A stretch of 6,291 nt of DNA from Sediminibacterium sp. (GTDB lineage: Bacteria; Bacteroidota; Bacteroidia; Chitinophagales; Chitinophagaceae), in assembly GCA_017987615.1 (NCBI GenBank), contig JAGNTI010000077.1:1-6291 (forward strand). Direction: 5' to 3'. Both the position numbers and the translations under genes were made by a program. How positions within the stretch are numbered: the stretch's first letter is position 1; each line of letters starts with the position of its first letter. Shown here piece after piece: positions 1 through 5,284 of this stretch. The notes beneath the pieces were generated by a model, which was given only the letters and a program-made list of their open reading frames with translations, was not told where the DNA came from and ran no database searches.

Positions 1-495
1 GTGGCATGGTTCATTTTTGTAGGCCTATGTATCGAAACGGGTGCATTTGCAGTCAATTTTGTGTATAGTTTATGGAATCCACTCGTTTTAAAAAACTTGT
101 ACAACAAGCTAGATTTAAGTGCCATGTATGAGAAGAGCCAATTTGTTTTCTTTTTGATCTATGGATTTATTTTATCAATCTCTTTTTTAAAAGCTTTTCT
201 ATTTTACGAGGTAATTAAACTTGTTGGCAAACTTGATTTACAAAAACCGTTTAGTGTATTTGTGTCTAATCAAATTAGTCGCATAAGAACTGTAACTTTT
301 ATTATTGGCGTGTTAAGTATCGTTGCTACCAGGGTTGTTCACAATATTTCTGAAAAAGGATTTGATGTAAATCAATTGAACGAATATTGGACAGACGGCT
401 CAGCCTTTATTTTTATGGCAGCGATTATTATTATTATTGATACAATATTTAAAAGAGGAATTGAACTTCAATCCGAAAACGACTTAACTGTTTAA
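1..495 (+). CDS. DUF2975 family membrane protein, 5'-truncated by window edge
   Basis: This is a small integral membrane protein of the DUF2975 family (related to Bacillus YoaS), whose biochemical role is unknown. The 164 visible codons contain four hydrophobic segments at about residues 2-22, 47-72, 97-114 and 134-150, and the protein ends in a charged tail (KRGIELQSENDLTV) typical of the family. The first codon in the window is GTG, but family members usually have 15-20 more residues before the matching W-I-F-V-G-L-C stretch. The real start therefore probably lies upstream and the GTG is an internal valine. The stop codon is followed after 1 nt by the ATG of an XRE regulator, the usual partner of this family. 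Codons 142-146 are five consecutive ATT (Ile) triplets in the last membrane segment. The family call is from recognition of the sequence and of the gene pair. Confidence 0.85.
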   Translation: MAWFIFVGLCIETGAFAVNFVYSLWNPLVLKNLYNKLDLSAMYEKSQFVFFLIYGFILSISFLKAFLFYEVIKLVGKLDLQKPFSVFVSNQISRIRTVTFIIGVLSIVATRVVHNISEKGFDVNQLNEYWTDGSAFIFMAAIIIIIDTIFKRGIELQSENDLTV

Positions 496-496
496 T

Positions 497-712
497 ATGC
501 CAATAGAAGTAAATTTAGACGTAATGATGGCAAAAAGAAAAATTTCTTTAAATGAGCTATCAGATAGGGTGGGATTGACTTTGGCTAATTTGTCAATACT
601 AAAAACAGGTAAAGCAAAAGCCATTCGTTTTAGTACATTAGAAGCGATATGTAAAGCACTCGATTGTCAGCCCGCAGATATATTAGCGTATCAACCGGAT
701 ACTTCTAAATAA
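497..712 (+). CDS. XRE-type HTH regulator (YozG-like)
   Basis: This 71-residue DNA-binding protein consists almost entirely of one Cro/C1-type helix-turn-helix domain. Helices 2 and 3 fall at about residues 17-25 (SLNELSDRV) and 28-37 (TLANLSILKT). They are followed by the conserved K-A-x-x-I-R-F-S-T-L-x-x-I-C-x-A-L-x-C-Q-P-x-D-I-L stretch at residues 40-63, typical of the small regulators paired with DUF2975 proteins. No ligand-binding or dimerisation domain is present. It starts 1 nt after the DUF2975 stop, so the two are almost surely co-transcribed and perhaps translationally coupled; no Shine-Dalgarno sequence is visible. Autoregulation of the pair is an inference from other small XRE regulators. 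An operator would lie upstream of the window and cannot be seen. Confidence 0.93.
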   Translation: MPIEVNLDVMMAKRKISLNELSDRVGLTLANLSILKTGKAKAIRFSTLEAICKALDCQPADILAYQPDTSK

Positions 713-722
713 AAAATACATC

Positions 723-1295
723 ATGAAAACAAAGTCGTACTTTTTGCTCATTTTATTTTTTTGCAGTACAAGTTCATTTGCGCAAAAACCACATACAATA
801 TTAATAACGTATCATTCAAAATCAGGAAAAACGGCACTTATGGCAAATGCCATTGCAAAAGGTGCGGCTATCCATGATGATATTGCAATTGTAATTAAAC
901 CTATAGAACAAACAAGTACAAGCGATCTTGTAAATGCCGATGCAATCATTTTAGGAAGCCCTGTTCATAATGCGAATCTGTCTTCAGATGTTTTAAAATT
1001 TATAGAGTCGTGGCCATTTGAGGGTTCGCCTTTAAAAAATAAAATAGGTGCTGCATTTGTTACTGGTGGGGGTATATCTTCAGGTGAAGAGTTGGTGCAG
1101 GTTTCAATTTTACACGCTATGCTTGTTTTTGGTATGGTTGTAGTTGGCGGTGAAGACTGGACTGCTCCATTTGGCGCATCTGCAATTACAAATGAAGCCC
1201 CTTTTGATACTAAACTGAATGATTCTTTTTTACTAAAAGGTCAAAATTTAGGAAAGCGCGTTGCTGAGTCGGTGTTGCGTTGGCATAAAAAATAA
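723..1295 (+). CDS. Exported flavodoxin-fold protein (WrbA/FMN reductase-like)
   Basis: This is a 190-residue flavodoxin-like protein that probably binds FMN. Residues 1-20 form a Sec signal peptide: a K-containing n-region, a hydrophobic core FLLILFFC, and cleavage at S-F-A|Q-K. The mature protein opens with the beta1/phosphate-loop signature I-T-Y-H-S-K-S-G-K-T (residues 28-37). It continues with D-A-I-I-L-G-S-P-V-H-N-A-N (73-85) and a T-G-G-G-x-x-S-G-E-E segment (114-123). A G-M-V-V-V-G-G segment follows at 137-143 with P-F-G-A-S-A just after, as in WrbA-type NAD(P)H quinone oxidoreductases. An export signal is unusual for this normally cytoplasmic fold. No internal ATG would remove the signal and keep the phosphate loop, so the signal belongs to the gene. 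The Cys at residue 14 follows Phe, which does not suit a lipobox. The gene starts 10 nt after the XRE gene and probably shares its transcript. Substrate and partner are unknown. Confidence 0.85.
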   Translation: MKTKSYFLLILFFCSTSSFAQKPHTILITYHSKSGKTALMANAIAKGAAIHDDIAIVIKPIEQTSTSDLVNADAIILGSPVHNANLSSDVLKFIESWPFEGSPLKNKIGAAFVTGGGISSGEELVQVSILHAMLVFGMVVVGGEDWTAPFGASAITNEAPFDTKLNDSFLLKGQNLGKRVAESVLRWHKK

Positions 1296-1311
1296 TAGAG
1301 GTCTATTTTTT
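1294..1311. terminator. Candidate bidirectional terminator between convergent genes
   Basis: A perfect 14-bp palindrome (AATAGAGGTCTATT) spans 1294-1307. It lies exactly where the flavodoxin gene (stop 1293-1295) meets the convergent YdeI-like gene (stop 1303-1305). On the plus strand the right arm runs into TTTTTT. On the minus strand the left arm runs into an A/T-rich run that also reads as U-rich RNA. The stem is short (5 bp with a 4-nt loop, or 6 bp with an unlikely 2-nt loop) and AT-rich, so it would be a weak intrinsic terminator. The position is the main argument for it. Confidence 0.35.
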
Positions 1312-1938
1312 CAGATATTTATGAGAACCGTCACAAGCAGGCATTCGTTTGGAAAGTCCACAGGTACAATCCGTTAATCCCTTGCCACATAAAATTTGAT
1401 GTGTATACTTTTCAATTCTAGCAATCCTGGTTTCAGATTGTTTGGCCCCCGAAAAAAATATTAAATAACCTCTTTGTCTACCAGGTGTTAAGGATTCAAA
1501 TGCTTTTTTGAGTGCAGCATTCTTTTTAAAAATTACATTTAATTCTTCTACAACTATTGCTGGGTCTGCTTCTGGCTTTGAGGGAGTAAACGCTTCTGCT
1601 GAAATAGATTCTTTAATGAATTTTTTAATAGTGCTCTTTTTTTTGACAATGTCTGCGACATTTTCAAGCCTCAACTGTCTTCCAACTCTTGTGTGCTCAC
1701 CTGGTTTAACCAACAAACCCTTTGGGTCCGTTAAATGAGCACCATTAAAAAAACCCAAAGCAAAATATTCTTTAAATGGAGCAAGAATAATAATGTTTTT
1801 AGTGTTGTGTGTGTAACAAGGGGAAGCCCATTTAAATTCTTCAACAAGTTCTGTTTCCAATAAAATTTCACGAATAGCCTGAAGCTCTTCTTTCCAAAGC
1901 TTTGCCCTTGAAATATATTGAGTAACGTTTTGGTTCAT
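1303..1938 (-). CDS. DUF1801/YdeI-OmdA family protein with C-terminal CDGSH-type motif
   Basis: This 211-residue soluble protein is of the YdeI/OmpD-associated type. Residues about 15-110 match the DUF1801 domain: the F-K-W-A-S-P-C-Y segment (35-42), then F-A-L-G-F-F-N-G-A-H-L-T-D-P (59-72) and G-R-Q-L-R-L (86-91). Residues about 128-183 match the OmdA domain, with L-T-P-G-R-Q-R-G-Y (150-158) and E-T-R-x-A-R-I-E-K (169-177). Some relatives are named bacteriocin-protection proteins, but their biochemistry is not settled. The C-terminus holds C191-x-C193-x2-S196-x3-P200-x-C202-D-G-S-H206, a full match to the CDGSH iron-sulfur ligand pattern, with an extra Cys at 184. No signal peptide is seen. 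The ATG at 1936-1938 is preceded by A/T-rich sequence without a Shine-Dalgarno. The gene stands alone, divergent from the racemase-like gene and convergent with the flavodoxin gene. Confidence 0.85.
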   Translation of the reverse strand: MNQNVTQYISRAKLWKEELQAIREILLETELVEEFKWASPCYTHNTKNIIILAPFKEYFALGFFNGAHLTDPKGLLVKPGEHTRVGRQLRLENVADIVKKKSTIKKFIKESISAEAFTPSKPEADPAIVVEELNVIFKKNAALKKAFESLTPGRQRGYLIFFSGAKQSETRIARIEKYTHQILCGKGLTDCTCGLSKRMPACDGSHKYLKK

Positions 1939-1979
1939 TTGAATTAATTAAAATAAAATTAATTACATTAGTTGTATAA
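1939..1979. promoter_or_regulatory. Divergent intergenic spacer, probably carrying two promoters
   Basis: This 41-bp, almost pure A/T spacer separates the divergent starts of the YdeI-like gene (minus) and the racemase-like gene (plus). Promoters for both must lie here or extend into the neighbouring coding ends, if these genes have their own promoters. I could not find a clear Bacteroidota -33/-7 pair (TTTG / TAnnTTTG) on either strand. The 8-bp palindrome AATTAATT occurs twice, at 1942-1949 and 1957-1964, 15 bp apart. It could be an operator, but in such AT-rich DNA it could equally be chance. Confidence 0.35.
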
Positions 1980-3353
1980 ATGCATTTTATGAAACGAATT
2001 TATTTTATTGTTTTTGTTTTGATTTTGATAGTTCAACTACATGTTGATGCACAAGCAATAAAAAATAACAAAAAAGCCCTTCCAATTGGGGTATTCGACT
2101 CTGGTACTGGTGGGTTAACCGTGCTGGAGGCTATATTAGCTCTTGATGCATTTAATAATGAAACCGGTAAGCCAGGAGCAGATGGAAAGCCCGATTTTAC
2201 TAAAGAATATTTTCAATATTTAGCAGACCAAGCAAATATGCCCTATGGTAATTATGCTGCAGAAAATAAAACCGATTTATTAAAAGAACATATTCAAAAA
2301 AATATGCAGTTCTTTTTAACAGACGCAGTTCAAAAGCCTCCTGTAAAAATGATTGTCCTAGCTTGTAATACAGCTACAGCTTATGCCTTATTAGATATTA
2401 AATTAAAATTGCAACAAGATCATATTGATGTACCCGTAATAGGTGTTATTGATGCTGGTTCAAAAGCAGCATTAGCCTACCAGCAAAAAAAGGGTACAGG
2501 AACCATTGGTGTTTTTGCAACTGCTGGAACGGTTGCGTCTAACGGGTATCCCAGAACCTTACAGGACATGGCAAAGGCAATGGGTATGCCAGCATTATCA
2601 GTCATTAGTCAGGGCGGTTCTGGACTGGCTGAAAGTATTGACCGTGACTGGAGTTATTTTGTAGATACATTAACCAAGGCTAGAAAAGAGTATAAAGGCC
2701 CTTCTCTTAAAAACAATAAGTATACGATTGATACGACATTATTAAGTGCATATCGTTTTGATGCTTCTAATAATAAGCTCTTGTGTGAATATGATGATAA
2801 AGGAAGTTGTTTAGATATGCAATTAAACGACCCATCAAATTATGTGCGTTACCACTTGGTTAGTTTATTAGAAAAAATGGTGCAAGAAAAAGTTACGAAG
2901 CCATTAAATACACTCATTTTAGGTTGTACGCATTATCCTTACTTAAAAGATACGATTGCATCTGTCTTAAACGAATTGTATCAATACAAAAAAGACAATC
3001 AATATAGATACCGAAATTATCTTGTTGAAAAAGTAGAATTGATAGATCCTTCTGTTGAAACAGCTAAAGAGGCGTACATAGCGCTCAGAAGCCAATCCCT
3101 TACAAACACTGCTAGTAAACAAACCAACCAATTTTTTATTACTGTCCCTAATTCGAGCGTTCCTAAAGCCGCTCTACAGCCAGATGGTTGGTTTACCTAC
3201 GACTATAAATACGGAAGATTGGCCGGGGCTAATACGGACTATGTAAAGTATGTTCCATTTGATACAAAAAATATTTCGGAGGCATCCTATAGCCGTTTCA
3301 AAATGGTGCTACCAAAATCTTATGCCGAAATTGTAAAGTCTAAACTTAGATAA
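1980..3353 (+). CDS. Exported aspartate/glutamate racemase homologue (MurI-like), enlarged
   Basis: Glutamate racemases interconvert L- and D-glutamate with two cysteines and no cofactor. This 457-residue protein keeps the signatures: I-G-V-F-D40-S41-G-T-G-G-L-T-V-L, Y-L-A-D-Q-A-N-M-P-Y-G (80-90), A-C129-N-T-A-T-A, P-V-I-G-V-I-D-A-G (152-160) and L-G-C316-T-H318-Y-P-Y-L. Both catalytic cysteines are therefore present. Three things differ from the usual cytoplasmic enzyme of about 260-270 residues. It has a signal peptide (about residues 4-24, cleavage near V-D-A|Q). It has roughly 15 extra residues between the first two motifs and about 70 extra residues before Cys316 (around 220-300). It also has a C-terminal extension of about 60 residues after the F-F-I-T-V segment (385-389). 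The ATG at 1989 (MKRIYF) gives a more typical signal peptide and may be the true start; numbering here uses 1980. Location is inferred to be periplasmic. Its 3' end overlaps the convergent gene by 34 bp. D-amino-acid metabolism outside the cytoplasm is plausible, but activity is not shown. Confidence 0.85.
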   Translation: MHFMKRIYFIVFVLILIVQLHVDAQAIKNNKKALPIGVFDSGTGGLTVLEAILALDAFNNETGKPGADGKPDFTKEYFQYLADQANMPYGNYAAENKTDLLKEHIQKNMQFFLTDAVQKPPVKMIVLACNTATAYALLDIKLKLQQDHIDVPVIGVIDAGSKAALAYQQKKGTGTIGVFATAGTVASNGYPRTLQDMAKAMGMPALSVISQGGSGLAESIDRDWSYFVDTLTKARKEYKGPSLKNNKYTIDTTLLSAYRFDASNNKLLCEYDDKGSCLDMQLNDPSNYVRYHLVSLLEKMVQEKVTKPLNTLILGCTHYPYLKDTIASVLNELYQYKKDNQYRYRNYLVEKVELIDPSVETAKEAYIALRSQSLTNTASKQTNQFFITVPNSSVPKAALQPDGWFTYDYKYGRLAGANTDYVKYVPFDTKNISEASYSRFKMVLPKSYAEIVKSKLR

Positions 3354-3799
3354 TCACCTACTTCAACCACTCGCCAATTTTCTATTAATGTATGTAGAAG
3401 TGCTCTAATTTCTTCAACTACAATGTTTGAAAATTGAATTGTTGGAATGCGAGAATTCTGCTGCCTCAAGCTTTGTTCAAGAATAGCATTAATATCTTCA
3501 AATTCACCTTGCGTAAATTCAATTAATAAAAGATTAGCAAGATGCTCTGCGTACCAAGCTTCGTTTGCAAGCTCTAATGAATCTCTTGTTTCTTTATTTT
3601 CAAAAATACTTGGATTAATACCTCCTGCTATAAGTCCCCAAAATGCATTTTTATATTGCAATGTAGTTTCTATAGCATAATGACACAAGTCATGTAATAC
3701 CAAAAAATCATCTGCTTCAATCCAATAATCTTCAAAACCTTCTCTGATATAGGAGATCGTATGTTTATTGCCAGCTTTCTTTTTTATTATAATTTTCAA
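3320..3799 (-). CDS. Conserved hypothetical protein with HDLCH motif
   Basis: This is a 159-residue soluble protein that I recognise only as an uncharacterised type. Its most conserved-looking part is H36-D-L-C-H40-Y-A-I-E44, followed by the aromatic/glycine stretch F-W-G-L-I-A-G-G (53-60). A second acidic/His patch sits at A-W-Y-A-E85-H86-L-A-N (81-89). An H-x3-H-x3-E spacing with a further E-H pair could form a metal site on helices, but this is speculation from residue pattern only. The start is TTG (3797-3799). There is no methionine anywhere else in the protein, so no internal ATG alternative exists. It is the last gene of the minus-strand run: 6 nt after the methyltransferase stop, in the same reading frame, and with no Shine-Dalgarno. 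Its 3' end overlaps the racemase-like gene by 34 bp. No signal peptide or membrane segment is seen. Confidence 0.75.
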   Translation of the reverse strand: MKIIIKKKAGNKHTISYIREGFEDYWIEADDFLVLHDLCHYAIETTLQYKNAFWGLIAGGINPSIFENKETRDSLELANEAWYAEHLANLLLIEFTQGEFEDINAILEQSLRQQNSRIPTIQFSNIVVEEIRALLHTLIENWRVVEVGDYLSLDFTISA

Positions 3800-3805
3800 G
3801 ATAAA

Positions 3806-4429
3806 TTATTTTTTAAGTACCATCACTACAATTTCTTTGTTCGTATCATTTTCTGCTATACTATACTTTTTTGTACTAGTAATATATTTAGAAATACGAT
3901 CTATAAAAGGGTTTGAAGCGAGTCTGTTGGGAGTCGCTAATATTATGCTACTTCCATTATTAATAAACCGATTAATTAGTACAACTAAATTATTGTGTGC
4001 AGATGGTTCGTAATTGGTATCGCTAAGTAAAATGGTATCTACAGTAGTATCTTCAGAAATTGTATTCCAATCAATACATGCAGCCTGTGCATTGTTAAGC
4101 GCTAAATGATTAATATTTTTTTGAAGTAATGCAACTGCATCCGGTGCATAATCACTAATTATTATTTTTTTTGTTAGTGAAGCAATACAAAAGGAAGGAA
4201 TCCCAACCCCTGCACCAATTTCGAGAACTATTTTATTTTGTATCCACGTTGGTTCTTCTTGTAAAAACTGGGTCATTGCATGAGCTGACGCCCAAACTTT
4301 AGCCCAATATGGAAATATAGTTGCAGTATTTTCTGCTGCTAATTTTTGATAGGTTGATTGAATAAGTGCTGGGTCAGGAACATACAGTGTATGTTCAGTA
4401 TTTAGCTTAACTAGTTGTAATGGATACAC
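3806..4429 (-). CDS. Seven-beta-strand SAM-dependent methyltransferase, protein-lysine (METTL20/21-like) type
   Basis: This 207-residue class I methyltransferase probably modifies a protein lysine. Residues 39-52 (F-P-Y-W-A-K-V-W-A-S-A-H-A-M) match the N-terminal segment typical of this group. Motif I is V-L-E-I-G-A-G-V-G-I-P-S (68-79), which binds S-adenosylmethionine. I-S-D93-Y is the acidic residue after strand 2, and I-D-W at 119-121 lies near the adenine. L-S-D137-T-N-Y140-E carries the DxxY motif that marks the METTL20/21-like lysine methyltransferases, some bacterial members of which act on electron-transfer flavoprotein beta. The target here is unknown, and a general 'class I methyltransferase' call is safer than a named substrate. 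The start is GTG, placed 1 nt after the VOC stop and supported by a strong Shine-Dalgarno sequence 7 nt upstream. It lies in an operon-like run of four genes. Confidence 0.85.
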   Translation of the reverse strand: MYPLQLVKLNTEHTLYVPDPALIQSTYQKLAAENTATIFPYWAKVWASAHAMTQFLQEEPTWIQNKIVLEIGAGVGIPSFCIASLTKKIIISDYAPDAVALLQKNINHLALNNAQAACIDWNTISEDTTVDTILLSDTNYEPSAHNNLVVLINRFINNGSSIILATPNRLASNPFIDRISKYITSTKKYSIAENDTNKEIVVMVLKK

Positions 4430-4430
4430 T

Positions 4431-5279
4431 TTATTGACCTCCCTCCACAGCTTTTTCTAAATCAGCAATAATAAATTTAGTCATTTGTAAAAAGGCATAG
4501 GTTGCTTTAGGTGCCGTTTCAGGATTGGTCATGTATTTACCTAAAATGGATGGTACTACTTGCCAGTGAATACCATATTTATCTTGCAGCCAACCGCATT
4601 TTCCGGGTGCTCCGTCTTTTGCGAGATAATCCCAGTAGTAATCTATTTCTTCTTGCGTATTTACTGAAATTGTAAATGAAACGGCATCTGTAATACTAAA
4701 GCCATGCGGCGCAGAACTGTCCATGATGCCAAAAGGCAATTTATTAAGTTCAAACTGTGCATACATGATATATCCTTCGGTATCATGTCCGCCCTTTTCG
4801 TATTTTCTCATTTCTACAAGACTTGAATCTGTAAAAAGAGATTTATAATAGGTAATTGCTTCTTCGGCCTTACCAGCATTATTTCCACAAAACATAAAAC
4901 TAGGCATCACTTTACAGCTACTCTTGTAGTCTACTATAATTTGCCAGTTCACACCATATTTATCAGCACACCATCCGTATTTTTTACTCCAAGGATATTC
5001 ATTTAAAGGCATTAAAACTTTACCGTCAACAATAAGTTGATGCCAGATGGTTTCAGCTTCTTCATTACTATCAGCCATGATGTAAAAAGAAATAGCTGGT
5101 GAAACAGGATGTCCCGGTCCTCCATTTAAATGCATAAATCGTCTACCATATAAATTGTAAACTACAGCAAACGGATTTTCAGATAGTAATTCTACCTCTT
5201 TAAATATATTTTGATAATAATTGAATGCTTCTTTTGCATTTCCGTCAAACCATATACAAGTACCAATTAATTGAGACAT
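4431..5279 (-). CDS. Two-domain PhnB-like VOC family protein
   Basis: This is a 282-residue protein built from two PhnB/'3-demethylubiquinone-9 3-methyltransferase'-type VOC (glyoxalase-fold) domains. Domain 1 (about 3-116) runs from C-I-W-F-D-G-N-A-K-E-A through L-N-G-G-P and A-I-S-F to G-W-C-A-D-K-Y-G-V-N-W-Q-I. Domain 2 (about 124-243) runs from F-M-F-C-G-N-N-A-G-K-A-E-E-A to C-G-W-L-Q-D-K-Y-G-I-H-W-Q-V-V-P. The tail (about 255-280) is the usual amphipathic A-x-x-x-F-L-Q-M-T-K-F-I-I-A-D-L-E-K-A segment. The automatic methyltransferase name attached to this family is misleading, since the fold is that of metal-dependent glyoxalases/dioxygenases, and the substrate is unknown. The ATG at 5277-5279 is 5 nt after the serine hydrolase stop and the methyltransferase follows after 1 nt, which indicates co-transcription. 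No signal peptide is present. Confidence 0.9.
   Translation of the reverse strand: MSQLIGTCIWFDGNAKEAFNYYQNIFKEVELLSENPFAVVYNLYGRRFMHLNGGPGHPVSPAISFYIMADSNEEAETIWHQLIVDGKVLMPLNEYPWSKKYGWCADKYGVNWQIIVDYKSSCKVMPSFMFCGNNAGKAEEAITYYKSLFTDSSLVEMRKYEKGGHDTEGYIMYAQFELNKLPFGIMDSSAPHGFSITDAVSFTISVNTQEEIDYYWDYLAKDGAPGKCGWLQDKYGIHWQVVPSILGKYMTNPETAPKATYAFLQMTKFIIADLEKAVEGGQ
4437..4442 (-). promoter_or_regulatory. Shine-Dalgarno sequence fixing the methyltransferase GTG start
   Basis: Read on the minus strand, GGAGGT lies 7 nt before the GTG at 4427-4429, and the wider context is GGAGGGAGGT. It is formed by the last Val-Glu-Gly-Gly-Gln codons of the VOC gene. It is the only clear anti-SD match ahead of a start in this window, where most starts have only A/T-rich leaders. 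It supports GTG as the true start and suggests coupled translation across the 1-nt junction. Because it also encodes Gly-Gly, chance is possible. Confidence 0.6.
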
Positions 5280-5284
5280 ACACT

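Noticed and set aside
1..3. GTG at the first base as the start of the DUF2975 gene
   Set aside because: Family members have more residues before this point, so it is most likely an internal Val codon cut by the window edge.
424..438. Five ATT triplets in a row, possible microsatellite
   Set aside because: It encodes Ile residues inside a membrane segment; a slip of one triplet would be harmless, and there is no other sign of a variable repeat.
1637..1644. Run of eight T (eight A in the YdeI-like gene), possible phase-variable tract
   Set aside because: It encodes Lys-Lys-Lys in an intact domain, and similar A/T runs occur throughout this AT-rich window (for example in the methyltransferase), so nothing marks it as a switch.
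1508..1738. 76-codon plus-strand open frame inside the YdeI-like gene
   Set aside because: It is antisense to a well-supported gene, its product is low-complexity Ser/Phe/Leu-rich and matches nothing I recognise.
3447..3680. 77-codon plus-strand open frame inside the HDLCH gene
   Set aside because: It is a shadow of the minus-strand gene, with no recognisable motifs or leader.
3768..4013. 81-codon plus-strand open frame with a hydrophobic N-terminus
   Set aside because: It resembles a small membrane protein, but lies antisense to the methyltransferase. The hydrophobic run comes from the reverse complement of Lys/Asn/Glu-rich codons.
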